Assembly (NCBI RefSeq): GCF_005116575.1
Contig: NZ_SWCN01000010.1
Coordinates: 115,799 to 179,798, forward strand
From: Desulforhopalus sp. IMCC35007
Lineage (GTDB): Bacteria > Desulfobacterota > Desulfobulbia > Desulfobulbales > Desulfocapsaceae
DNA length: 64,000 nucleotides
Direction: 5' to 3'
Each line of letters opens with the position of its first letter. Positions within the stretch are counted from its first letter, which is position 1. Shown one piece after another: positions 1-8,543 of the stretch. The position numbers and the translations under genes were made by a program. The notes beneath the pieces were generated by a model. It saw nothing but the letters and a program-made list of their open reading frames with translations, did not search any database and was not told the origin of the DNA.

Positions 1-354
1 ACTTCCCTTGAGCGGACTTTGGTGGATGTCTTGGATCGGCCTGCTCTTTCAGGAAGCTGGGAAGAAATTTGGCGTTCCCTTGAAGCGATCGAATTCTTCG
101 ATCTCGAAAAAGTGGTCGAATATGCCCTTTTACTCGGTAATGCGACAACGATTGCTAAGGTTGGTTTTTATCTGGAACAGCATCGCGAATCGTTGATGGT
201 TGAAGAGAGTCATCTGAAACCTCTTCGAGATCATCGCCCCAGGCAGCCACATTATCTGGACAGTTCCAACAGAAAATCAGGGAAGGTTGTCGGAGATTGG
301 AACCTGGTGGTCCCTGTTGGTTTACTCAAGCGGACTTGGGGGGAAGTTCTATGA
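1..354 (+). CDS. AbiEi-type antitoxin, C-terminal part (5' end outside window)
   Basis: The frame is open from the first base of the window, so only the C-terminal ~117 residues are visible. The piece (SLERTLVDVLDRPALSG near its start) resembles the C-terminal domain of AbiEi-family transcriptional regulators, the antitoxin of type IV AbiE systems, whose N-terminal winged helix would lie upstream. Its TGA stop overlaps the ATG of the toxin gene at 351 (ATGA), the usual translationally coupled layout. AbiEi is known to repress its own operon and neutralise AbiEii. The assignment rests on the fragment plus the unambiguous partner gene. Confidence 0.7.
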   Translation, partial: TSLERTLVDVLDRPALSGSWEEIWRSLEAIEFFDLEKVVEYALLLGNATTIAKVGFYLEQHRESLMVEESHLKPLRDHRPRQPHYLDSSNRKSGKVVGDWNLVVPVGLLKRTWGEVL

Positions 355-1319
355 AAATATCTCATGAGAAACTGATAACTCAAGCGGAAGCAACAGGATT
401 CAGACCGGATGTGCTTGAAAAGGTTGCCCACCTACTGGGTTTGCTCGAGGCTCTTGGCAGCCATCCTTTTTTAAAAGGCAAGCTGGCTCTCAAGGGTGGA
501 ACAGCTCTGAACCTTTTTATATTCAAGGTTCCCCGGCTTTCGGTTGATATCGATCTCAACTATGTGGGGGAGGAGGATCGTGAAGCCATGCTTGCCGAAA
601 GACCCAGGATCGAGCAGGCTGTTCAGGCAGTATTTGCAAGGGAAGGATTCACTGTCAGGCGCATGCCGGAAGAACACGCCGGCGGAAAATGGTCCCTGCG
701 TTACCAGAGTGCTGCAGGCCTTGGCGGCAATCTCGAAGTGGACCTCAACTTTATGTATCGGGTCCCATTGTGGCCCGTTAGGTTATCTGATTCGTACCCG
801 GTCGGAACCTGGCAGGCTAACAAAATACCGGTAATCGATATCCATGAATTGGCGGCGGGAAAACTGGCGGCCTTGCTTGCACGCAGACAGGCAAGGGATC
901 TGTTTGACAGTCATCGCATTTTGCATAAGGAAAATCTTGATCAGGCTCGGCTGCGCATTGCTTTTGTCGTGTACGGTGCCATGAACCGTAAAGACTGGCG
1001 AAAGGTTTCCGTCGAGGATGTGAATTTTGAAAACACAGAACTTGCTCGACAGTTAATCCCGACCTTGCGCGCCACTGAATTTTCAGAACAAGAATTAATC
1101 GATCAATATGGTGCACGCCTTGTTGAGGAGTGCCGACAGGCCCTGTCTGTTGTGCTTCCCTTCTCGGAAAAAGAAAAAGCATTTCTTGATCTGCTGCTTG
1201 AGCAGGGTGAAATTGACTCGACAATTCTGACTGCTGATTCGGATCTACAACAACGCATTCAAAGGCAGCCTCTTTTGGAGTGGAAGGCTGTGAATGTTCG
1301 AAAATATAAAGGGCTATAG
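351..1319 (+). CDS. abiEii: AbiEii-type nucleotidyltransferase toxin
   Basis: 322 residues of the AbiEii/AbiGii (DUF1814) nucleotidyltransferase family, the toxin of AbiE abortive-infection systems. Visible motifs are KGGTALNLF at residues 48-56 and the acidic pair in VDIDLN (D66, D68), the nucleotidyltransferase core, followed by the family's AGKLAALLARRQARDLFD segment near residue 180. ATG at 351 is preferred over an upstream GTG at 297 because it overlaps the antitoxin stop and begins the conserved N-terminus. Family members transfer nucleotides onto RNA targets and stop growth on infection. It heads the defence island; the next gene starts 311 bases later, so it is probably a separate transcription unit. 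Confidence 0.87.
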   Translation: MKISHEKLITQAEATGFRPDVLEKVAHLLGLLEALGSHPFLKGKLALKGGTALNLFIFKVPRLSVDIDLNYVGEEDREAMLAERPRIEQAVQAVFAREGFTVRRMPEEHAGGKWSLRYQSAAGLGGNLEVDLNFMYRVPLWPVRLSDSYPVGTWQANKIPVIDIHELAAGKLAALLARRQARDLFDSHRILHKENLDQARLRIAFVVYGAMNRKDWRKVSVEDVNFENTELARQLIPTLRATEFSEQELIDQYGARLVEECRQALSVVLPFSEKEKAFLDLLLEQGEIDSTILTADSDLQQRIQRQPLLEWKAVNVRKYKGL

Positions 1320-1573
1320 TAATGAGAACAATATCTTAGCCGTATGTCCACAGGAAGGTAATAAAAACAAAGAAACCCTGACTACTAACCGGAAGAAATC
1401 AAGAAACAGCGTGTAAGAAGAAACAAAAAAAACGGGGGCTTATCTTGGTTCTCAAAGTTGATCAAGATCTCTCGGGACTAAATGGCTGTTGTTGCGATAG
1501 ATTGGAGTGGTGTTGACTATTGCATTCGTTTGTCGAGTGGAGTTTTTTGAACGTCCATTTACTTAAATGTGCA

Positions 1574-1590
1574 AACTGTTGTAAACAGTT
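1574..1590. promoter_or_regulatory. Palindromic operator-like site upstream of the RT gene
   Basis: AACTGTT-GTA-AACAGTT is a perfect 7+7 palindrome lying 41 bases before the RT start codon. It sits in the 311-base intergenic stretch 1320-1630, which otherwise shows no gene; the promoter hexamers there are weak (TTGAAC at 1547). A repressor site for the RT/DISARM operon is a plausible role but no cognate regulator is identified. Confidence 0.35.
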
Positions 1591-1630
1591 ACACCAAATA
1601 AATGTTGTCTCTCAGATATATTGAGGCCTT

Positions 1631-4600
1631 ATGAAACTGATCCATCCGTTTTTTCAAAAACTAAAACCTTCAATTGAGTATCTATGCAACGAGGTGATTA
1701 TTGCTCAAGCATGGAAAAAAACCCATGCTTACATAAGGACTCACAACTGGTATGCAGACACTCTAGCCCTCGATATTTCAGCCCTTGGTCTTGAAGCAAA
1801 TGCTATAAGTTGGGGGAAGCAAATTCGCGACCCCAATACTCTCCTTTATCCTCTTGAATTGATTCCAGCAGCCAAAAGTGAAGAGTGGACTGTTGACCCG
1901 AATAAAGGATGGATACCTAAATCCTCTGAAGAGCAGAAATGCGAACAACTATCAAAATGTTTGCAATTAGATGTAGCTGACTGTCCTAATGCCCCTATTG
2001 ATCAATTTTGCAAAAAGAACAAAGAACAAGCACAGTCTCGAGAGGATAACCCGCCTCTTCGGCCATTGGCTCATTTAATGGTAAGAGATCAAACCTGGGC
2101 AACAGCAGCAATGCTTTGTCTTGCAGATGTTGTTGAAACAGCACAGGGCGACTGTAACGAAAATAATTTTCAAATTGCCAGATCTGAAAAAGTATACAGC
2201 TATGGGAATCGACTATTATGTGACTGGAGAGGAAGCAATGCATGGTTTAGGTGGGGTAACAGCCAAACCTACAGAAAGTTTTTCACAGATTATCAGAAAT
2301 TTCTTAAACGACCGGCAGTTATAGGTCGTGAAATTGCTGACTCAATAGGTGAAGCAGATAGAGTCTATGTTGTCAGCCTTGATCTAAAGAAGTTTTACGA
2401 CCATGTAGATATACAAGAATTGTCAGCTCGTCTTCAGGTGCTCTGCATTCGAAGTGGATACACTATTTGTGAAGAGTTTTGGAATACTTTTGAAAAGATA
2501 ACTAATTGGCAATGGGATGACAAAGCTCTTACAAGGGCAAAAGGTTTAAATCTGACACTAGGAAAAGGTTTACCTCAAGGACTTGTTTCCTCAGGCTTCT
2601 TTGCCAATGCTTATATGATTGACTTCGATCAAAAAGTTGGGACATACATCCATAAATCAATACCTGATTCAGGTGGAATAGTTTTGCATGATTATTGCAG
2701 ATATGTTGATGACTTACGCCTTGTGTTAAGTATTGATGACGAGGAATATTACGACCAAATTAGCGAAAAAGTTAACAAATGGATTACTAAACTCCTAGCT
2801 AAATATGCAGGTGAACATCTTCAGTTAAACACCAAAAAAACAAGCATCACAGCTCTATCTGATCTGGATAACTCTGGAAGCATTTCCGAGCGAATCAACC
2901 AACTACAGCATGACCTCAGTGGTCCTGTGGACCGTGATATCATTGATAGTTCACTGGGTGTCCTTGAGGGACTACTTAGTACCCCCAGTGAAGATTTATC
3001 AACAGTCACGCCAGAACATGATAAAGATCTGATCCGCGTAGTAAAATTTGATCATGACGTTCGGATAGATACGTTAAAACGTTTTGCTGCGAATAGGCTA
3101 GAAGTCCTTTTACGCAACAAGCGCAAAATGACTGAAAGTCTGCCTCATAAAGACAACCATAAAGGGAGCCCAAGCCCCATTGATAATGAAAGCGAACTTA
3201 TCGCTAAGAAGCTTGTTTGGGCATGGATGAAAGACCCATCATTGGCTCTAGTTCTTAGAAAAGCGATTGAAATATATCCTTCACCTTCAATTTTGGAACC
3301 AGCCCTATCAGCAATATATAGACGTTGTAGCTTTGTTAAGCATAAAACAGAAGACAAAATCTCTTCTGCCATGGCAGACTATCTCTTAGCAGACATGTTC
3401 AGGTGCTGTTCTGAGTTTCATAGCTATTTCCAATACATTGACTACCCGCAAACTGCAGATCCCGAGGCAGTTTTTGCCGTTGCATACCAGTTTGCGCAGA
3501 AAGCAATAGCACATGGTGACGCTCTTCCTGTTTTCGTGAAAAGGCAGGCATTACTTCTTTTGGCTATTCTTCAAAAGCCAGCCCCGCTTGAACATGAAGA
3601 GGCCCAAGAAAATGATACCATGCAAGATAGCTTGCATAGAATTTTGGCTGGTAAGCAGCCGCACTGGCACCACCAACGTTTTGCGTTATATGAAGTGGCT
3701 GCTCAAATTACCAATACGCCAAATATTATTGCATCCTTTCTTATAGAGGCAACCGAACATCAAGAAGGCTCTGAGCAAAGAAAACTCATCGATGAATTGG
3801 CCAAAAGAGGTGGACCATTCTGGGAGTGTTTCTGGAAGAGATTAAAAAAATCGAAGATACCGAAGAGCCTTATAAATGAATACAAATGGGCAGCCCCGAT
3901 TCTCCCGTCATCACCTCAAAAAGTTGCTCAGAGATTGTCTGTCCTTCTGTCATCGACCGATAATCCCTTTGTTCACGAATCAGCATTAATAAAGCTTGCA
4001 TTGTCTTTGCTAAGAGCTTTGGAACAGAAAAATTTAACAGTTGATTTTTGCCCCTCACAGATCGAAGTTTCTCAAAAAGATTCAGGTGCTTGGGTGGATT
4101 GGGCGGAAGTTTGGCGTCCGGGTACGATCTTAACAAGTAGAGAAACATCTAGATCATACCCATACGATGAAAGATTTTCTCTTCCCAATTGGCTAAACGA
4201 TACTCTTGATGCTAAAAAGCTATATTGGTTAGGGACCATCTTAAGGGCTGTCATCGTTGGGGCTGAAGATTTTACAGGAAACCGATGGAAGTCTTCAAAG
4301 AGCAAGGGTTACAGAGGTCTCAGAACTGGCTGGTATAAACGCCGAATGGGTATGATGCACGCGCCGGAAGCGTTGGTTGGTGATTACGCAACTATCTCCC
4401 AATGGACATCTGAGCTTCTAATGAAGTGCCTTCAGTGGCCTGGATTTGAATCAACACATATTTCACATGAAGAGATTAAAAACGTTGAAAGTGCTGTTGA
4501 GCTAATCAATGTATTAGAAAACCGCTTAGTAATTATTGACAATCTATACTGTCAAGCGACAGATCTTCCTGCACTGATCACTAGAGTGAAAAGGCCTGAT

Positions 4601-5473
4601 ATAAAGAAAGATAGGCCATTTCGACTTGTAACTGTTCAATCTTTACTACCTAAATCAGATTCTTTTTCAAAGGCTGACCCAACACTCTCCAACAAAAACA
4701 CAAAAGCAAAAAATCGGGATCATTTGGCACGGGTGTGTCATATAACCTATAAGACCCTCCAGGCAAAACTAAAAACAGAAGAAGACGTGAGCCAAGAGCC
4801 ATATCCGTGTTCTGATCTTATCATTTTTCCAGAAATATCCGTTCACCCTGATGATCAAGACATTTTGAAGAGATTGGCTGATAAAACAAAATCTATGATT
4901 TTAGCAGGTTTAGTTTTCTTAGATAATGAGGGGAAATTAGTCAACATTGCACGATGGTTCTTGCCTGATTATCGACAAACCGGCCGCCAATGGATGATTC
5001 GTGACCAAGGTAAAAAAAATTTAACAGCAAACGAAATAGGTCTTGGGGTAGAAAGCTATCGCCCCTGCCAACATATCATTGAAGTTGAGGGGGACACTGA
5101 AGGACCGTACAGAATCACAGGTGCTATTTGTTATGACTCTACTGACTTGAAATTAGCGTCGGACTTAAAAGGAAAAACTGATCTCTTTGTAGTTCTAGCA
5201 CATAATAAAGATGTTAATACATTCGACGCCATGGCCACAGCTCTTCACTATCATATGTACCAACATATCGCTGTGGTCAACAAAGGTGAATTTGGTGGAA
5301 CCACTATACAGGCTCCTTACAAACAACAATATGATCGTTTGATAAGCCACGTTCATGGTTCATCCCAGATTTCTATCAGTGTTTCTGACTTAGACCTGGC
5401 AGCGTTTGATAGAAAGATAACGAAATATAAAGAAGTGAAAACTCCTCCTGCAAACACAAAAATTGGGAAATGA
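1631..5473 (+). CDS. Defence reverse transcriptase-nitrilase fusion (DRT type 1 / UG1-like)
   Basis: 1280 residues with two recognisable domains. The RT palm spans roughly residues 150-400: motif A DLKKFYD (D251), motif B GLPQGLVSSGFF, motif C YVDD (358-361) and LNTKKTS after it. Residues ~400-1000 are unassigned and probably helical. The C-terminus (~1010-1260) is a carbon-nitrogen hydrolase domain with an apparently intact catalytic triad: E1068 (FPEIS), K1128 or K1129, and C1167 (GAICYDS). Reverse transcriptases fused to nitrilase are the known DRT type 1 (UG1) anti-phage proteins, where RT activity is needed for defence. Start ATG follows GAGG at 1622-1625. Its stop is only 4 bases before the drmD ATG, so it appears cotranscribed with DISARM genes, which is not the usual single-gene DRT setting. 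Confidence 0.93.
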   Translation: MKLIHPFFQKLKPSIEYLCNEVIIAQAWKKTHAYIRTHNWYADTLALDISALGLEANAISWGKQIRDPNTLLYPLELIPAAKSEEWTVDPNKGWIPKSSEEQKCEQLSKCLQLDVADCPNAPIDQFCKKNKEQAQSREDNPPLRPLAHLMVRDQTWATAAMLCLADVVETAQGDCNENNFQIARSEKVYSYGNRLLCDWRGSNAWFRWGNSQTYRKFFTDYQKFLKRPAVIGREIADSIGEADRVYVVSLDLKKFYDHVDIQELSARLQVLCIRSGYTICEEFWNTFEKITNWQWDDKALTRAKGLNLTLGKGLPQGLVSSGFFANAYMIDFDQKVGTYIHKSIPDSGGIVLHDYCRYVDDLRLVLSIDDEEYYDQISEKVNKWITKLLAKYAGEHLQLNTKKTSITALSDLDNSGSISERINQLQHDLSGPVDRDIIDSSLGVLEGLLSTPSEDLSTVTPEHDKDLIRVVKFDHDVRIDTLKRFAANRLEVLLRNKRKMTESLPHKDNHKGSPSPIDNESELIAKKLVWAWMKDPSLALVLRKAIEIYPSPSILEPALSAIYRRCSFVKHKTEDKISSAMADYLLADMFRCCSEFHSYFQYIDYPQTADPEAVFAVAYQFAQKAIAHGDALPVFVKRQALLLLAILQKPAPLEHEEAQENDTMQDSLHRILAGKQPHWHHQRFALYEVAAQITNTPNIIASFLIEATEHQEGSEQRKLIDELAKRGGPFWECFWKRLKKSKIPKSLINEYKWAAPILPSSPQKVAQRLSVLLSSTDNPFVHESALIKLALSLLRALEQKNLTVDFCPSQIEVSQKDSGAWVDWAEVWRPGTILTSRETSRSYPYDERFSLPNWLNDTLDAKKLYWLGTILRAVIVGAEDFTGNRWKSSKSKGYRGLRTGWYKRRMGMMHAPEALVGDYATISQWTSELLMKCLQWPGFESTHISHEEIKNVESAVELINVLENRLVIIDNLYCQATDLPALITRVKRPDIKKDRPFRLVTVQSLLPKSDSFSKADPTLSNKNTKAKNRDHLARVCHITYKTLQAKLKTEEDVSQEPYPCSDLIIFPEISVHPDDQDILKRLADKTKSMILAGLVFLDNEGKLVNIARWFLPDYRQTGRQWMIRDQGKKNLTANEIGLGVESYRPCQHIIEVEGDTEGPYRITGAICYDSTDLKLASDLKGKTDLFVVLAHNKDVNTFDAMATALHYHMYQHIAVVNKGEFGGTTIQAPYKQQYDRLISHVHGSSQISISVSDLDLAAFDRKITKYKEVKTPPANTKIGK

Positions 5474-5477
5474 AATA

Positions 5478-8400
5478 ATGCCAGAACCATGGTTGGCACC
5501 TGAACAAGGCCAGATAGTAAAGTTACGCCATAAAATATGGGCTGTTACCGCAGTGAACAGAACTGCTGCTAAGTCCAATAATAGCATCCACCGCGTATCT
5601 TTAGAGTGCCTAAGCGACGACGCCCTAGGAGATAATATTCAGGTTATCTGGGAACGTGAGATCGCTCCAAGGTTGGTTGAATCAACGTCCCTCCCCAGTC
5701 TTACAGCAACTGATTCTCCAGAACTGTTCGAGTCCTTTATCCGTTCGTTACAATGGGGAGCTAGTTCCCTTGCGGTTGGGGATATGCTGCAAGCTCCATT
5801 TCGGGGTGGTGTGCAAATGGAGGAGTATCAACTTGCGCCAGTAATCAGGGCAACCAAGATGCCACGTGTACGTCTTCTACTAGCAGATGATGTTGGTCTC
5901 GGTAAAACTATTGAGGCAGGGCTCGTTACTCAAGAACTTATTCATAGCCACCGAGCTAGTCGCGTCCTTATTGTTTGCCCGGCACACCTTAAGCTGAAGT
6001 GGGTCGACGAAATGGCAGAGAAATTTGGTCTCGAATTTAAAATTATCGACCGAGCTGCCGTACTGAAGATGAGGAAGGAATATGGCCCCTCCATTAACCC
6101 TTGGGCAAGCTTTCCACGACTTGTCACATCAATCGATTACCTAAAAAAAGAGCACCCTCGTCGTTTATTTGACGAGTTCACTCGTAGAAAACTTGAGGAA
6201 AGCCCAAACAACCGCCCCTGGGATTTGCTGATTTTAGATGAAGCCCACAACGCTGCTCCTTCTGGCAAGAAACACTATGTCAGAGATTCGGAAAGAACGT
6301 CTTTACTACGTTCAACAACAGAACAGTTTGAACATAAGTTGTTTTTAACTGCAACACCTCACAACGGTCATACTGCAAGTTTCACGGGTTTGCTTGAAAT
6401 TCTTGATAACCTACGTTTTTCACGAGGTACAGACCTTGATAAAGCTCAGCTTTCCGCAGTAACCATTCGACGTTTAAAGGAAGAAATTACAAACCCTGAC
6501 GGTACCCTTCGCTTTCCGAAAAGAATTATATTTCCACGAAATGAAAATTTAGATCCGCAGCTCTATGTTGAGCTGAAGAGCGATGAACAACGCCTTTTCG
6601 ATCTGTTGAGAGAATACACAACCAGTCGCTTAGCAACAGCTGACAAACGCTCGGAAAGACCATTACAGTTCATCCTTACTTTGTTGAAAAAGAGAACTCT
6701 GTCATCTCCTCTGGCGTTACGAGAAAGCCTCATTGTCCATACCAACAATGCAGGACTTAAAGACGAACTGGAAATTGGTGATTCTCTCTTTAACAGTTTT
6801 GAACAGAAAGATGCTGAAGATTGGAGTGACGACGATGAGAAAGAAGATAACTTAGAAGCTGCTACAAGCGCTGCTTCCAAACTCATCACTCATCTGAGTA
6901 ATGAAGAAAAAGCCATTCTTCAAGAGATGTTTAAAATTGTCGATGAGCAGGTCAATCATTACTCAGTAAAAGCCGATAGTAAAGCTGCCGCTCTGATTGC
7001 TTGGATCGATTCAAACCTTCGAACAGATGGTGATTGGAATGGTGAACGAGTAATTATCTTCACAGAGTACAAACACACACTCAACTACTTAGAACGTATT
7101 CTTGAAAAATACGACTACCGTGATGCCACAAGAGTCATCATTGGTGGAATGAATGATAGTGAACGCCAGAAAATCAATGATGAGTTTCAGGCACCTAGCA
7201 GCCAAACCAATGTAAGAATTTTACTCGCTACCGATGCCGCATCTGAAGGTGCTGACTTCCAAAAATATTGCCGCAATCTTATTCATTATGAAATTCCTTG
7301 GAATCCAATACGGCTCGAACAACGAAATGGACGTATCGATCGACATGGTCAAAATGCAGACGAAGTTCGTGTCCATCATTTTGTGTTTAAAAATCAGGAG
7401 GATTCTGAGTTCCTAAAGCATATCGTCGATAAAGTAGAAACAATTAGACATGACCTTGGGAGTGTCGGGGCATTGATTGCCGATAACGTGCGAAGAAAAG
7501 CATTAGGCCAAGTTGTAGATCTGGAAGAGATTGAGAGGAATACTCGTAGAAAAATGGCTCGCGAGGAAATGGCTCTTGAGGCCAGTGAAAATGAAAATGT
7601 AGCCAATATGATCGAAGCTTTAAACAAGGCACGCCTCGCATTGGATATTTCAGACGAGAACCAGCTGCAGTTACTCACACAAGCCTTAAATATAGAAGGC
7701 TGTGATGATGCTATCGCACAACTAGAAGATGGTGATTTTGTAATACGGTCAGTGCCAATCGCCTGGACTGAGTGCAAAGTTTACTTGAGTAATGATTATC
7801 TGCTCAAAAGACTCTCCTTTAACCGCACGAACGCAAGAGCGACTGATTCTGTAGGGATTGTCCATCTCGATCACCCATTAATGCGAAGGGCTATATCAAC
7901 ATTTCGTATACAAATGTGGGGTGTGAATGCTTCAAGGAACAAGATCAATAGAGTGTCTATAACAGAATCAACAGATATAAAAAGCCCAGTTGTTATTGCA
8001 TATGGTCGTCTTGTTTTACTGGGATCGGAGCATAATAGGTTGCATGAAGGTCTAGTGCGCTGTCAGCTAAGCATTAGTAATGGAGCACTGGTTGACTGCG
8101 CAGACTTGCCTATGCTGAAGAAAGAGATTTTTTCCGGTGATATTGATAGCGTCAGAAGTTTAATTGAACCTCATATGCAAAAAATTAACGAAGACCTCGA
8201 GCTTTCCGGTAAGAGACATGCTGAGGAGCTTATTGAAACGTTGAAGAGCCGAGGAGAAGTAGCCAGAAAACATGCTCAAAGTCTTGCAACCGAGCGAATA
8301 ACCGCGATACGAAAAGCTATTAAGGATTGGACAAAGCGTTTTGATAATAAACAGTTGATGTTGTGGCCTACGGAAGAACAGGAACAACGTGAACAAGACC

Positions 8401-8543
8401 TCATTGCTCTTCAAGAAAGACAAAAACAACTAGAGCAGGAACGTGCAACAGAGCCTAAACGACAGAGCAATTTATATAAAGCGACAGACAAGAGAATGTA
8501 TCCAGTTGCATTGGAAATTATCCTGCCAAAGGAGAACAACTGA
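5478..8543 (+). CDS. drmD: DISARM SNF2-family helicase DrmD
   Basis: 1021-residue superfamily 2 helicase of the SNF2/RapA type. Motifs visible: ADDVGLGKT (Walker A, about residue 140), LLILDEAHN (DEAH, ~252), LTATPHNG (~290), and EGADFQKYC with RLEQRNGRIDRHGQ (motifs V-VI, ~590-620); a charged, probably coiled-coil C-terminus follows. DrmD is the hallmark gene of class 1 DISARM. ATG 5478 is chosen over TTG 5463, which would overlap the RT gene. No strong Shine-Dalgarno is present, suggesting translational coupling to the RT. Its TGA overlaps the next ATG (TGATG). Likely role: translocating along phage DNA as part of the DISARM complex. Confidence 0.9.
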   Translation: MPEPWLAPEQGQIVKLRHKIWAVTAVNRTAAKSNNSIHRVSLECLSDDALGDNIQVIWEREIAPRLVESTSLPSLTATDSPELFESFIRSLQWGASSLAVGDMLQAPFRGGVQMEEYQLAPVIRATKMPRVRLLLADDVGLGKTIEAGLVTQELIHSHRASRVLIVCPAHLKLKWVDEMAEKFGLEFKIIDRAAVLKMRKEYGPSINPWASFPRLVTSIDYLKKEHPRRLFDEFTRRKLEESPNNRPWDLLILDEAHNAAPSGKKHYVRDSERTSLLRSTTEQFEHKLFLTATPHNGHTASFTGLLEILDNLRFSRGTDLDKAQLSAVTIRRLKEEITNPDGTLRFPKRIIFPRNENLDPQLYVELKSDEQRLFDLLREYTTSRLATADKRSERPLQFILTLLKKRTLSSPLALRESLIVHTNNAGLKDELEIGDSLFNSFEQKDAEDWSDDDEKEDNLEAATSAASKLITHLSNEEKAILQEMFKIVDEQVNHYSVKADSKAAALIAWIDSNLRTDGDWNGERVIIFTEYKHTLNYLERILEKYDYRDATRVIIGGMNDSERQKINDEFQAPSSQTNVRILLATDAASEGADFQKYCRNLIHYEIPWNPIRLEQRNGRIDRHGQNADEVRVHHFVFKNQEDSEFLKHIVDKVETIRHDLGSVGALIADNVRRKALGQVVDLEEIERNTRRKMAREEMALEASENENVANMIEALNKARLALDISDENQLQLLTQALNIEGCDDAIAQLEDGDFVIRSVPIAWTECKVYLSNDYLLKRLSFNRTNARATDSVGIVHLDHPLMRRAISTFRIQMWGVNASRNKINRVSITESTDIKSPVVIAYGRLVLLGSEHNRLHEGLVRCQLSISNGALVDCADLPMLKKEIFSGDIDSVRSLIEPHMQKINEDLELSGKRHAEELIETLKSRGEVARKHAQSLATERITAIRKAIKDWTKRFDNKQLMLWPTEEQEQREQDLIALQERQKQLEQERATEPKRQSNLYKATDKRMYPVALEIILPKENN

